Below, piece by piece: positions 24,302-33,102 of a stretch of 64,000 nucleotides of DNA. The stretch lies in assembly GCA_035719105.1 (NCBI GenBank), contig DASTGN010000007.1:124001-188000 (forward strand), given 5' to 3'. The translations under genes were made by a program, and so were the position numbers. The stretch's first letter is position 1, and each line of letters opens with the position of its first letter. Source of the DNA: UBA8389 sp035719105. Lineage in GTDB: Bacteria > Bacteroidota > Bacteroidia > Bacteroidales > UBA1402. The notes beneath the pieces were generated by a model. The model did not search any database and had not been told where the DNA came from. It was given only the letters and a program-made list of their open reading frames with translations.

Positions 24302-25015
24302 ATGAATAAGCTAATTTCTATTATATTGACCTTTGTTTCACTGACATTATCGTTCAGTTTGGCCACTGCGCAGAAAAAAGTTCAGTATCTACAGTACGAA
24401 GATTTAAAACCCTATCATTTTGGTTTTTTGATTGGTCTGCATTCGCAAGATCTGATTTTGGACCATTCTGGAGCAATCGATACAAATGGTGACAAGTGGT
24501 ATGGTAATGTCAATAAATACACGCCTGGTTTTTCGGTCGGGGTCATTGCCGACCTTAGATTGGCCGACTTCCTTAGCCTTCGGACAACCCCAACTATTCA
24601 TTTTGGCAGCAAGGATGTGACGTTGGTTTCCGATGCAGCTGGAAGCACGCCTGTAACCGCGAACGTACGTTCCAATTACATTTTGATCCCAATGAATCTA
24701 CGATATCGTGGCTCCAGGACGGATAATTACAGACCTTATGTAATGAGTGGTTTCAGCGCAGGGCTGGACATGGGTAGAGACAAGCTGCAACCGCTTTTGC
24801 TTCAACCCATCAATTTATATTGGGAAATTGGGGCTGGTTGTGACATCTACATGCCTTATTTCAGATTGGTTCCTGAATTGAAAGTTTGTCTGGGAATGGG
24901 TGACATTTTGGTTCACAATCGAACCGATCAATCGAGCGATGCGTTTCTAAAATACTCGAATGCATTCGATGCCATTACTTCTAGACTGATTGTCTTTTCC
25001 TTACAATTCGAATAA
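24302..25015 (+). CDS. porT: PorT family outer-membrane protein of the type IX secretion system
   Basis: 237 residues from the ATG at 24302, which gives a clear signal peptide (MNKLISIILTFVSLTLSFSL). The mature part is a small beta-barrel with the PorT landmarks: YEDLKPYHFGFLIGLHSQD, NYILIPMNLRYRG, NYRPYVMSGFSAGLD, WEIGAGCDIYMPYFRLVPEL, and a final aromatic strand. PorT is needed for T9SS secretion in Porphyromonas and Flavobacterium. Its presence agrees with the T9SS sorting domain on the giant protein in this window. Its stop abuts the stop of the converging metallophosphatase gene with no gap. Confidence 0.88.
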   Translation: MNKLISIILTFVSLTLSFSLATAQKKVQYLQYEDLKPYHFGFLIGLHSQDLILDHSGAIDTNGDKWYGNVNKYTPGFSVGVIADLRLADFLSLRTTPTIHFGSKDVTLVSDAAGSTPVTANVRSNYILIPMNLRYRGSRTDNYRPYVMSGFSAGLDMGRDKLQPLLLQPINLYWEIGAGCDIYMPYFRLVPELKVCLGMGDILVHNRTDQSSDAFLKYSNAFDAITSRLIVFSLQFE

Positions 25016-25849
25016 TCAGTTTACGTCCAAATCCATTCTACCAACGTAGATCCCCCCTTTTCCAACTTGGTTGATTAAGACGGTGTCCCCGATCGCATTT
25101 ATTTTTTTCAATGGACTTCGCATGAAAGTGTGGGTGTGGCCCCCAATGATGACATCAATACTTTTGGTTTTTTCTGCCAATCGGATATCATCCGGTGCAT
25201 CGCCTTTATTATCAAAACCTAGATGAGAAAGACACACAACCAAATCACATTTTTTCACTGTTTTGAGCCATGCTGCTTTAGCTTCGGCTGTTTCGTAAGG
25301 TTCCGAATACTTGATTCCTTCGAAATTAATGGGGGAAATCAGGCTATTGGGGCTAATATTGGCAGAAACGATGCCGATTCGGAGCTTTCCTTTTTTAACA
25401 ATCAGCCAAGAATGCACATACTTTTTCAATTTGGTGGCTGAAACATCGTAGTTGGAACAAACGATTTTAAAATTGGCCTTTCGAAGAACGTTGGACAAAA
25501 ACAAAATACCGTTGTCAAATTCGTGGTTTCCAAGAGTAACTGCATTCAGCCCCAGCTTATTCATCAGATTTATTTCGGCTTCACCTTTAAAAAGATTGTA
25601 ATAGGGTGTGCCCTGGACAAAATCACCGGCATCGACAACCAATACGTTTGGCTCTTTTGAGCGAACTTCACGAATCAAAGCTGCGCGGCGAACAATTCCG
25701 CCCATATCTGCGTTGTACTTATCGTCGGATCGATAGGGCTCGAGTTGGCTGTGGGTGTCGTTGGTATGCAGTAAAACCAATGGCGTTCCGGCTTTGATGT
25801 TGACAACAGAAAGCACTAAAATTGACAGTATGAGGAGATTTTTATTCAT
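25016..25849 (-). CDS. 5'-nucleotidase family metallophosphatase domain protein
   Basis: 277 residues with a signal peptide (MNKNLLILSILVLSVVNIKA). It contains the calcineurin-like motifs of the UshA N-terminal domain: LLHTNDTHSQLE, VVDAGDFVQGTP, TLGNHEFDNG, CLSHLGFD and IGGHTHTF. The C-terminal substrate domain is encoded by the separate gene at 25858, 8 bp upstream, with its own signal peptide. The two proteins probably act together in the periplasm to release phosphate from nucleotides. Confidence 0.9.
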   Translation of the reverse strand: MNKNLLILSILVLSVVNIKAGTPLVLLHTNDTHSQLEPYRSDDKYNADMGGIVRRAALIREVRSKEPNVLVVDAGDFVQGTPYYNLFKGEAEINLMNKLGLNAVTLGNHEFDNGILFLSNVLRKANFKIVCSNYDVSATKLKKYVHSWLIVKKGKLRIGIVSANISPNSLISPINFEGIKYSEPYETAEAKAAWLKTVKKCDLVVCLSHLGFDNKGDAPDDIRLAEKTKSIDVIIGGHTHTFMRSPLKKINAIGDTVLINQVGKGGIYVGRMDLDVN

Positions 25850-25857
25850 TTTCCTAA

Positions 25858-26601
25858 TTATTTGATAGTGAAGTGGATTCGGCCGTCAAGTGCTGAGTTC
25901 ACCACTTTTCCCTCCGAAGTTAACTTCTCGATCTGGCTAATATAAGCATCGCGCATTCGGATGTGGGTGTCAATACGCTTCACCGCATTTTTAAAAGCAG
26001 TCATACCGCTGTTTCCGTCGGCCAAGTAATCCATGGTGGCCACCAGATAATTGCGCGTTTCGTCAAAGGGCGCACCACCAACCGAAAGATATACAATCTT
26101 ACCGTTCTGCACTTCCATTTTCACTCCGGAAATACCTTCACCTCCATCTTCGGCAATTTTTGTCAGAATCTGCCACAAGTCAGAACCTTTAAGTTCCAGG
26201 ACCACCATGGTATTCTCAAAAGGCATAATCCGGTAAATATCTCCGACAGTCAGTGGACCAGCAGGCAATGCAGCTCGAATTCCGCCAAAGTTAATGATTG
26301 CCAAATCCACTCCTTCCGGGCTGAATTCGGCAGCTTTTAATTTTAATTGATCTGCAAGAAAGTTTGACAATAGACTTTCGGGAGCTTTGGACTCCATGAG
26401 CTGAGCGCTCGTTCCAATCGGGCGATTGACCACTTGATCCAAACGAAGTTTATAGGAAGACATGATTTTTGTCAAGTCAGCAGGTGCAGTTGCATCGTAG
26501 CGCTTGTCAACCTCCATGCGACTGTAGGATTTCATTGTTACTTTAGCTGATAGACCGTTTAGACAAATCAGCAATGTGACTAAGACGAGCGATTTCCTCA
26601 T
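25858..26601 (-). CDS. 5'-nucleotidase C-terminal domain protein
   Basis: 247 residues from the ATG at 26601 (signal peptide MRKSLVLVTLLICLNGLSA); the open frame extends further but has no signal and crosses the promoter. Motifs of the UshA C-terminal domain: GTSAQLMESKAPESLLSNFL, LAIINFGGIRAALPAGPLTV, FENTMVVLELKGSDL, and NYLVATMDYLADG. This domain binds the nucleotide base; the catalytic metal centre is in the next gene. The split arrangement is seen in other Bacteroidales. Confidence 0.88.
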   Translation of the reverse strand: MRKSLVLVTLLICLNGLSAKVTMKSYSRMEVDKRYDATAPADLTKIMSSYKLRLDQVVNRPIGTSAQLMESKAPESLLSNFLADQLKLKAAEFSPEGVDLAIINFGGIRAALPAGPLTVGDIYRIMPFENTMVVLELKGSDLWQILTKIAEDGGEGISGVKMEVQNGKIVYLSVGGAPFDETRNYLVATMDYLADGNSGMTAFKNAVKRIDTHIRMRDAYISQIEKLTSEGKVVNSALDGRIHFTIK

Positions 26602-26622
26602 GACACTTGAAATTTTGTCCTG

Positions 26623-26630
26623 CAAAGCTA
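26623..26630 (-). promoter_or_regulatory. -7 box of the split 5'-nucleotidase operon
   Basis: Minus strand TAGCTTTG, a full match, 21 bp before the ATG at 26601. It fixes the start at 26601 rather than the far upstream in-frame codons. Confidence 0.5.
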
Positions 26631-26650
26631 ACAATTGTATTTTAAGACCG

Positions 26651-26681
26651 TTGCATATATTGATTTTTTTTGCTTTCTTTG
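26651..26681 (+). promoter_or_regulatory. Likely promoter of rplS
   Basis: TTG at 26651-26653 and TTTCTTTG at 26674-26681 (one mismatch to TAnnTTTG), 20 bp apart. The leader of about 75 nt to the ATG may hold regulatory structure, but I could not define one. Confidence 0.4.
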
Positions 26682-26761
26682 CACCCGCTTTGCGTAATCG
26701 CTGGCAGGAAATAGAGTAGCCTGTTATGTTGCGCCATTGATTCATACTAAAAAATGTCATC

Positions 26762-27106
26762 ATGGACTTTATCAAAATTGCCGAAGAGGCATTCGCTACT
26801 GGAACACAGCACCCTACATTCAAAAGCGGCGACACCGTAACCATCGCTTACCGCATTCGTGAAGGTAACAAGGAACGTATTCAGCAGTATCGTGGCGTAG
26901 TTATCAAAATCAGCGGTCACGGTATCAAGAAACGTTTTACCGTTCGTAAAATGTCCGAAAATGTAGGCGTGGAACGTATCTTCCCCCTCGAATCGCCATT
27001 TATTGAAAGCATTACTGTCAACAAAGTGGGTCGTGTTCGTCGCGCCAAATTGTTTTACTTGCGCGGTCTTACTGGTAAAAAAGCCCGTATCAAAGAAAAA
27101 AGATAA
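26762..27106 (+). CDS. rplS: 50S ribosomal protein L19
   Basis: 114 residues with the L19 signatures: FKSGDTVTIAYRIREGNKER, QQYRGVVIKISGHGI, KRFTVRKMSENVGVERIFPL and KVGRVRRAKLFYLRGLTGKK. L19 sits at the interface of the 30S and 50S subunits. It is a single-gene unit with its own terminator. Confidence 0.97.
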   Translation: MDFIKIAEEAFATGTQHPTFKSGDTVTIAYRIREGNKERIQQYRGVVIKISGHGIKKRFTVRKMSENVGVERIFPLESPFIESITVNKVGRVRRAKLFYLRGLTGKKARIKEKR

Positions 27107-27135
27107 GGAATTGATTCTTTGTCAGAATCATTTTT

Positions 27136-27171
27136 GGAGGCCGCTCATTTGGGTGGCCTCCATTTTTTTTT
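27136..27171 (+). terminator. Intrinsic terminator of rplS
   Basis: GGAGGCC (27136-27142) pairs with GGCCTCC (27155-27161), followed after two bases by a run of nine T. It is 30 bp after the rplS stop. Confidence 0.9.
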
Positions 27172-27233
27172 GACAAAATTATTCCTTAATTTCGGCCTGC
27201 GTTCACTAAACGCGTACCCATAATTTTTCCTGT

Positions 27234-29705
27234 ATGAAAAAAGTTCTTGTTTGTTGCCTCGCAGTTTTTTTTGCATTTGCTTTGTCTGCGCAGGATGCTC
27301 CAGAACCATCAGTCATTCCACAGACCAACAAAACCGCCATCACCAGGTTGACCGAACAAATGAAGACTTTTCCGCAAGAGAAAGTTTATCTTCAGTTGGA
27401 CAGACCCTATTATGCTGCCGGTGAACGCCTGTGGTTCCGTGCTTATATGGTTCATTCTGCCATTCACGCCCCATTGAATTTTAGTCGTTACATTTACATA
27501 GAATTGCTGAACGCTCACAATGAAGTCATTATCCGTAAAAAGATCCGCCCCATCGAAGAAGGGATCTTTTTTGGTCAAATCGACTTAGCACCTGAGTTGT
27601 CCGAAGGCTGGTATTCCATTCGAGCGTACACCAACTTTATGCGCAACATCGACGAAAACTTCTTCTTTCGTCGAAAAGTCTATATTGGAAACGGGCTGAA
27701 AGGCTTGTCTGGGGTTAATGTAAACGAAAGGACCACCAGCAATATGGGCAAATCCACGCTTCAATCAACCGAGGCTTCAAAAGCCGCATTCGACATCCAA
27801 TTTTTCCCGGAGGGCGGTCATTTGATTGCAGGCAATATGCAGATTATCGGATTCAAAGCCCTTGGATTAAACGGATTCGGCACCGATGTCAATGGTCGGA
27901 TAGTTGACAATCTGAACAATGAAGTGACTGCATTCAAAAGCAGTCATCTGGGAATGGGAAAAATCGTTTTGATGCCAGAAGCAGGAAAAGTCTACACCGC
28001 TATCTGTGAGGATCATATGGGTCAAAAAGTTACGGTTCGTCTTCCGGAAGTATCCACCACAAACTATGCCCTAAGTGTTCAGCAAACTCCCACCATCATG
28101 AGCATTAAGGTGTTGACTCCCGAACAATCGAAACGTACGGACACCCTTTATTTAATTGGAAGCCTGCGCGGTCTACCCATTTTCCAAACCACCCTTTTAC
28201 CTGAAGATCCTGGATACACCATTTCAAAAAAGGGCATCAATTCAGGCGTCACTCAATTAATACTCCTGAACAGCAAGTTTGAAATTCTGAGTGAACGAAT
28301 GATTTTCACTGTTGGGGACGATGAAGCCAAACTAAAAATGACTTTGGACAAAACCAATTATCAGAAAAGAGATGCAGTACATGCTGCTCTGATTTTAAAA
28401 GATTCCAAGGGCAATCCGGTGGAAGGGAGCTTTTCTGTCAGTGTCACGGATGACAACGATGCCAAAATTGATTCCAACGAAACTACTGTCAAAAGTTATC
28501 TGTTGTTGGAATCAGACCTAAAAGGTTACATTGAGCGCCCAAACAGCTATTTCCGTCCTGAAAACAAAAATGCTTCCAGCGAACTGGATATGTTGATGCT
28601 GACACAAGGTTGGAAACGGTATGATACTCAAGCAGCCATTCTCGGCAATTACGCAAAATGCGATGCATACGAGGTGGAACGCGGCCCCATCATCAGCGGG
28701 AAGGTGCAGAATTTCCCAGCTAGAAGGGGTATTTCCGGAACTAACGTTTCCATGTTCTTCCTCAATAAAAAGAATCATTTTGACGGGGCAACTACCGACA
28801 GAACCGGCCGATTTGAATTCCTTTGTCCAGAATTTCCAGACAGCACCAGCATTCGCATCGATGCCGCAAAAAAACCCGGGCAATTTGTCGAACTGGTCAT
28901 TAACCCCGACACCTTCCCAACTTGCAATGCAACCTATCCGTTCCCGGATGACCTGAAACAAAACGTTCAATTGAAATCCTTTCTCAAAAAGAGTCGTGAC
29001 CGATATTACTATCAGAATGGTATGATGTCGGTTCTACTAAACAAGGTGGAAGTCGTGGCTAAACGTACGGATAAAAACAAACTGATCCGGGAAGAGCGTG
29101 GCTCCATGTACTCCGACCCCAGTTACACCATTGATGAAGACGCACTTTCCACCGTCACAAATATCTTAGATGTGTTGTGTATGTCTCCTGGAGTCTCCAT
29201 GAATTCTACATCTGATGGCGTTCTCATACGTAATGCTGTTCCATTGGTCATGGTTGACAATATGGAATACTCGATGGAAGAATTACGTTATCTGAACGTT
29301 GGAGATGTTAAAATGATCGATATACTGAAAGAACCCGGTCAGCTGGCCATGTTTGGTGGGAAGGGAGCCAATGGAGTCATTTATGTATATCTGAAACGCG
29401 GCGAAGAAAGGCGCAGTGAACCAGTTGTCCTAGGTCGGAACCAAACAGAAATAATGCCTTTGGGTTATTCCTCCCCGGCCGAATTCTATGTTCCAAAATA
29501 TCAAATTGAATCCAACAAACAGAATCCGTTACCCGACCTCCGAAGCACCATTTATTGGAAACCCAACGTTAAAACCAGTGCCACTGGTGAAGCGGACTTG
29601 TATTTTTTCACAGCAGATGGTAGTGGGACCTACACCATCACAGCCGAAGGTCTGACTTCCGCTGGTGAAATAATTCGTTATCAACAAAAAATGAACCGAA
29701 AATAA
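27234..29705 (+). CDS. Exported MG2-like protein with C-terminal TonB-receptor plug domain
   Basis: 823 residues, signal peptide ending ALSAQ near residue 20. Residues 45-150 resemble an alpha-2-macroglobulin MG2 domain (EKVYLQLDRPYYAAGERLWF, RAYTNF). The middle is made of beta-sandwich segments. Residues about 604-720 form a plug domain like those of SusC receptors (ILDVLCMSPGVSMNSTSDGV, LIRNAVPLVMVDNMEY, MFGGKGANGVIYVYLKRG). No beta-barrel follows, so it cannot itself be a receptor. Such proteins are widespread in Bacteroidetes with unknown function. The DUF898 gene starts 12 bp downstream. Confidence 0.75.
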   Translation: MKKVLVCCLAVFFAFALSAQDAPEPSVIPQTNKTAITRLTEQMKTFPQEKVYLQLDRPYYAAGERLWFRAYMVHSAIHAPLNFSRYIYIELLNAHNEVIIRKKIRPIEEGIFFGQIDLAPELSEGWYSIRAYTNFMRNIDENFFFRRKVYIGNGLKGLSGVNVNERTTSNMGKSTLQSTEASKAAFDIQFFPEGGHLIAGNMQIIGFKALGLNGFGTDVNGRIVDNLNNEVTAFKSSHLGMGKIVLMPEAGKVYTAICEDHMGQKVTVRLPEVSTTNYALSVQQTPTIMSIKVLTPEQSKRTDTLYLIGSLRGLPIFQTTLLPEDPGYTISKKGINSGVTQLILLNSKFEILSERMIFTVGDDEAKLKMTLDKTNYQKRDAVHAALILKDSKGNPVEGSFSVSVTDDNDAKIDSNETTVKSYLLLESDLKGYIERPNSYFRPENKNASSELDMLMLTQGWKRYDTQAAILGNYAKCDAYEVERGPIISGKVQNFPARRGISGTNVSMFFLNKKNHFDGATTDRTGRFEFLCPEFPDSTSIRIDAAKKPGQFVELVINPDTFPTCNATYPFPDDLKQNVQLKSFLKKSRDRYYYQNGMMSVLLNKVEVVAKRTDKNKLIREERGSMYSDPSYTIDEDALSTVTNILDVLCMSPGVSMNSTSDGVLIRNAVPLVMVDNMEYSMEELRYLNVGDVKMIDILKEPGQLAMFGGKGANGVIYVYLKRGEERRSEPVVLGRNQTEIMPLGYSSPAEFYVPKYQIESNKQNPLPDLRSTIYWKPNVKTSATGEADLYFFTADGSGTYTITAEGLTSAGEIIRYQQKMNRK

Positions 29706-29717
29706 GTATCTACAACT

Positions 29718-30683
29718 ATGAATCATCTAAAATTTGAAGGAAAAGGTCTTGATTATTTCAAGCTATTTTTTGTCGATGTGATCCTCGCGTTTGTTAGTCT
29801 GACGCTGCTATATCCCAGAGCATTGGTACGTGAAGCTCGATACCTTTGGTCTGAAACATCACTCGGAGGGACTGCTTTTGAATTTCGCGGCAAATCTAAG
29901 GTTGCATTCAATGGTTATATGAAAGTTTTGCTTTTGATGGTCATTTTCATAATGGTGATGGTAGCTGAGATCTTGATTCTTAAAAAATCATTTGGAGGAA
30001 TACCTTATTGGGCAGAATACACCAACGCTCTAATTATTATGGCATTTGTGCTTTTCATCATGCCTGTGATCATACATGGAGACTTGAACTTTTTTGTTAA
30101 AAATACGGCCTGGCGTTCTGTCATGCTCGATTACAAAGGCAAACTGAGTGAATTGATGTCCCTCTCGATACGAGGCAATATATTAACCATCTTAACGCTT
30201 GGCATCTTTTCAGCCTGGTACGAAACACAACTTTGCAAATTTCTGATGGAAAATATTCGTTTTGGCAGCCTACGCTTTACCTATAGTGGGTCTTCAAAAG
30301 AAATGTTCCGGATCTACCTGAAAGGGTTTCTATTGGGCATCGTTACTCTGGGCATCTACAACATTTGGAACTTCAGGGATTTGTACAATTACTCTGTCAA
30401 CCACACCGTGGTACGCAAAGGAGACCAAGAGTTCAACCTACATTCAGACGCCAATACCAGAGAAGTTTTTGAATTGCTTGTAGGCAATGCTCTTTTAGTT
30501 GCCATAACATTGGGTTTCGGATTTCCTTGGGCATGCATTCGCCTTTACCGCTTTATGGTAAACCATTGTGAGGTTCCGGAAGCATTCAATTTGGATTCAA
30601 TTGAAGACAACGAGGTGGCTGAAGAACTTGAAGAACCTTCCAAGCATTGGTTGGACAAATGGAACCCTAATTTGATTGCTTGA
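29718..30683 (+). CDS. DUF898 family integral membrane protein
   Basis: 321 residues with about six to seven hydrophobic segments. It shows the repeating motif of the DUF898 (YjgN) family: FEFRGKSKVAFNGYMKV, LSIRGNILTILTLGIFSAWY and GSSKEMFRIYLKGFLLGIVT, each a soluble strand pair followed by membrane helices. Function in the family is unknown. It is 12 bp behind the MG2/plug gene and likely in the same transcript. It converges on nadK with a 3-bp gap. Confidence 0.85.
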   Translation: MNHLKFEGKGLDYFKLFFVDVILAFVSLTLLYPRALVREARYLWSETSLGGTAFEFRGKSKVAFNGYMKVLLLMVIFIMVMVAEILILKKSFGGIPYWAEYTNALIIMAFVLFIMPVIIHGDLNFFVKNTAWRSVMLDYKGKLSELMSLSIRGNILTILTLGIFSAWYETQLCKFLMENIRFGSLRFTYSGSSKEMFRIYLKGFLLGIVTLGIYNIWNFRDLYNYSVNHTVVRKGDQEFNLHSDANTREVFELLVGNALLVAITLGFGFPWACIRLYRFMVNHCEVPEAFNLDSIEDNEVAEELEEPSKHWLDKWNPNLIA

Positions 30684-30686
30684 GAA

Positions 30687-31562
30687 TTAGCCCCTGGGGT
30701 CAATGCCCCACATCAATTTCTTACGAAGGGTATGGATAAAGGTATTCCCTTGTCGCTTGATTGATTTAATCGTATAATCTGCCTTCGTGATTTGAAGTTT
30801 GTCTGTACAAGACATGGTGACCGAACTTCCATCAATGGCGACCAAGTAATTTTGGCTGCGACTTTCGATTTCCAAATCGATGACTGAAGTTTCATCCACA
30901 ATCAATGGTCTGGCTGTCAAGTTATGTGGAGCTACCGGTGCAATGACTAAGTTTTTACAGGAAGGCATCATGATGGGGCCTCCAAGGCTCAAGGCATATG
31001 CTGTCGAACCGGTCGGAGTTGCTACTACTAATCCATCAGCTTGATAACCATTAAGATACTCCCCATTCACCCAAACGTGAATATTAATCATGGAGGATGA
31101 ATCCCTTTTTAATATCGCGATTTCATTCAAGGCACAGGGAAATTCGGTTGGATGAAGGCCATTGACTGACAATCTCAGTAAATCAAAATCATCTACTCGA
31201 AAGTTCCGTTTAAAGAGGTCTGTCATTACGCTCTCCACCTCGATGGAATCAACATCTGCTAAAAAGCCAAGGCGACCCGTGTTAATACCCAAAATGGGAA
31301 TGTTTCGCCTGCCAATGTAATGGGCCGTTCGTAGAAAGGTTCCATCCCCTCCGATGCTCAATGCAAAATCAGCTTTGAAGTCGCCTCCTTCCTCAATAAT
31401 GCCTTTAATTTCAGGAACATTAATCAGTGTCGAACGTAAGAAATTCCAAAACGTCCTGTTGACCAGAATTTCAGCATCCAATTGATGAAGCGCATCGAAA
31501 ACGCTCCAAATCTGATTAAGTTTGTCCGATTGGAAAGGACTTCCAAAGATAGCGACCTTCAT
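30687..31562 (-). CDS. nadK: NAD kinase
   Basis: 291 residues. The GGDGT motif lies in IGGDGTFLRTAHYIG, followed by GINTGRLGFLADV, the NE/D loop in FPCALNEIAI and the PTGSTAYALSLGGPIMMP substrate-binding block. The enzyme phosphorylates NAD+ to NADP+ in the cytosol. Divergent from pdxJ. Confidence 0.97.
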   Translation of the reverse strand: MKVAIFGSPFQSDKLNQIWSVFDALHQLDAEILVNRTFWNFLRSTLINVPEIKGIIEEGGDFKADFALSIGGDGTFLRTAHYIGRRNIPILGINTGRLGFLADVDSIEVESVMTDLFKRNFRVDDFDLLRLSVNGLHPTEFPCALNEIAILKRDSSSMINIHVWVNGEYLNGYQADGLVVATPTGSTAYALSLGGPIMMPSCKNLVIAPVAPHNLTARPLIVDETSVIDLEIESRSQNYLVAIDGSSVTMSCTDKLQITKADYTIKSIKRQGNTFIHTLRKKLMWGIDPRG

Positions 31563-31618
31563 CCGATTTCTGATTTGTTAAAGTACATTTTTGAAAAACT
31601 CGAGATTTTTACAGCCCT

Positions 31619-31654
31619 CTGAAGTTCATACTTCAGCAAAAGCAACTAACTTTG
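31619..31654 (+). promoter_or_regulatory. pdxJ promoter with inverted repeat
   Basis: CTGAAGT (31619-31625) and ACTTCAG (31630-31636) form a perfect 7-bp inverted repeat. The -7 box TAACTTTG follows at 31647-31654, so the repeat covers the -33 region. The ATG at 31714 lies 59 bp downstream; the ATG at 31591 is upstream of the promoter and is rejected. Confidence 0.5.
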
Positions 31655-31713
31655 CAATTGTACAGAAAACGTCTGTTAAGATTACAGATACAAAAGTGAG
31701 AAAACTTTGTGAC

Positions 31714-32427
31714 ATGACAAAACTAAGCGTAAATATCAATAAAATTGCAACCTTGCGCAATGCTAGAGGCGGAAATACACCCGATGTACTCAAGGTTGCA
31801 ATGGATTGTGAAGAATTTGGTGCAGAAGGCATTACTGTTCATCCCCGCCCAGATGAGCGACACATCAAATACGTAGACGTCCTGCAATTAAGACCCATCA
31901 TCAAAACGGAATTCAATATAGAAGGTTATCCTTCGAGCGACTTTATGGATCTGGTACTCAAAGTGAAACCACATCAGGTTACGCTTGTGCCAGATGCGCA
32001 CGATGCCATCACTTCCGATGCAGGATGGAACACAAAAGAGCATTACAGCTTCCTGTCCGAAATTGTCGAAGAATTCTGTGCGAAAGGCATCCGAACCTCC
32101 ATTTTTATAGGAACCGACTTTATAGATGTTGAAAATGCAGCTAAATTAGGGGCTGACCGAATTGAGCTCTACACAGAGCCATACGCTACCATGTATCCAA
32201 AAAACCAAGAGAATGCAATTAAACCGTTTGTTGATGCTGCTATTTTGGCTCGCAAACTGGGTCTTGGTATCAATGCAGGTCACGACCTGAACTTGCTTAA
32301 TCTGGCGTATCTGCACAGCAATATCCCTTGGTTGGAAGAAGTTTCTATAGGGCATGCATTGATTGCCGACGCCCTCTATTTCGGATTAAAAAAAACCATC
32401 AATTCATACAAGGAATGTCTTAAATAA
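31714..32427 (+). CDS. pdxJ: Pyridoxine 5'-phosphate synthase
   Basis: 237 residues from the ATG at 31714. Typical PdxJ sequence: MTKLSVNINKIATLRNARGG, AEGITVHPRPDERHI, QVTLVPDAHDAITSDAGW and GINAGHDLNLLNLAYL, with the catalytic Glu in FNIEGYPS. It condenses 1-deoxyxylulose 5-phosphate and 3-amino-1-hydroxyacetone phosphate in vitamin B6 synthesis. The DJ-1 family gene follows after 12 bp. Confidence 0.96.
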   Translation: MTKLSVNINKIATLRNARGGNTPDVLKVAMDCEEFGAEGITVHPRPDERHIKYVDVLQLRPIIKTEFNIEGYPSSDFMDLVLKVKPHQVTLVPDAHDAITSDAGWNTKEHYSFLSEIVEEFCAKGIRTSIFIGTDFIDVENAAKLGADRIELYTEPYATMYPKNQENAIKPFVDAAILARKLGLGINAGHDLNLLNLAYLHSNIPWLEEVSIGHALIADALYFGLKKTINSYKECLK

Positions 32428-32439
32428 TACCAAACGGCC

Positions 32440-32988
32440 ATGAAGCGTATTTACTTGTTTTTAGCACCCGGATTCGAAGAAATTGAAGCCATTTCCACCC
32501 TTGACGTATTGCGCAGAGCTAATTTGGATGTAAAAAGTGTATCCATTACCGATGGCCTTAAAGTTTCTGGCGCCCATGGAATTGCAGTGGATGCAGATTG
32601 TATGTATGCCGAAGTGGACTTTGAAGAAGCAGAGATGCTTATTTTGCCAGGAGGTATGCCAGGAACCAAAAATTTGAACATGCACGACGACTTGAAACAT
32701 GCCCTGACTCAGCATGCAATGGCCAACAAACCTTTGGCTGCCATTTGTGCCGCACCAATGATTTTGGGTCAGCTCGGATTACTGGAAGGTAAGGAGGCTA
32801 CCTGTTATCCAGGAAATGAGGTGCATTTGAAAGGAGCTATCCACTCTGAATACATGATTGTACAGGATGGCAACATTATAACAGCATCTGGCCCAGGTGT
32901 CGCTGTCGAATTTGCTTTACAAATCGTTGAACATTTTTTAGGCGAAGAAAAAATGGAGGAAATCTCTAAAGCCATGCTTTTGGGGTAG
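32440..32988 (+). CDS. DJ-1/PfpI family protein (YajL type)
   Basis: 182 residues. The family's reactive cysteine lies in AAICAAPMILGQLGLLEGK, the supporting Glu in GFEEIEAIS, and the flavodoxin-like fold opens with IYLFLAPG. DJ-1/YajL proteins protect against oxidative and electrophile stress; deglycase activity is debated. It probably shares the pdxJ transcript. Confidence 0.93.
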   Translation: MKRIYLFLAPGFEEIEAISTLDVLRRANLDVKSVSITDGLKVSGAHGIAVDADCMYAEVDFEEAEMLILPGGMPGTKNLNMHDDLKHALTQHAMANKPLAAICAAPMILGQLGLLEGKEATCYPGNEVHLKGAIHSEYMIVQDGNIITASGPGVAVEFALQIVEHFLGEEKMEEISKAMLLG

Positions 32989-33047
32989 ATCGATTTCATC
33001 TATACTCTTTTACCAAGTTTTTTATTGTTATATTAGGTTTAATAACG

Positions 33048-33055
33048 TATCTTCG
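33048..33055 (+). promoter_or_regulatory. Likely -7 box of eno
   Basis: TATCTTCG, one mismatch from TAnnTTTG, 47 bp before the ATG, with a TTG (33024-33026) 21 bp upstream as -33 element. Confidence 0.4.
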
Positions 33056-33102
33056 TTGTCTTAAATGCGAATATATTACACCTGTTTAAATATCAATAGA
33101 TT

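Noticed and set aside
26602..26844. N-terminal extension of the 5'-nucleotidase C-domain gene
   Set aside because: The extension covers the promoter box at 26623 and the rplS start on the other strand, and lacks a signal peptide.
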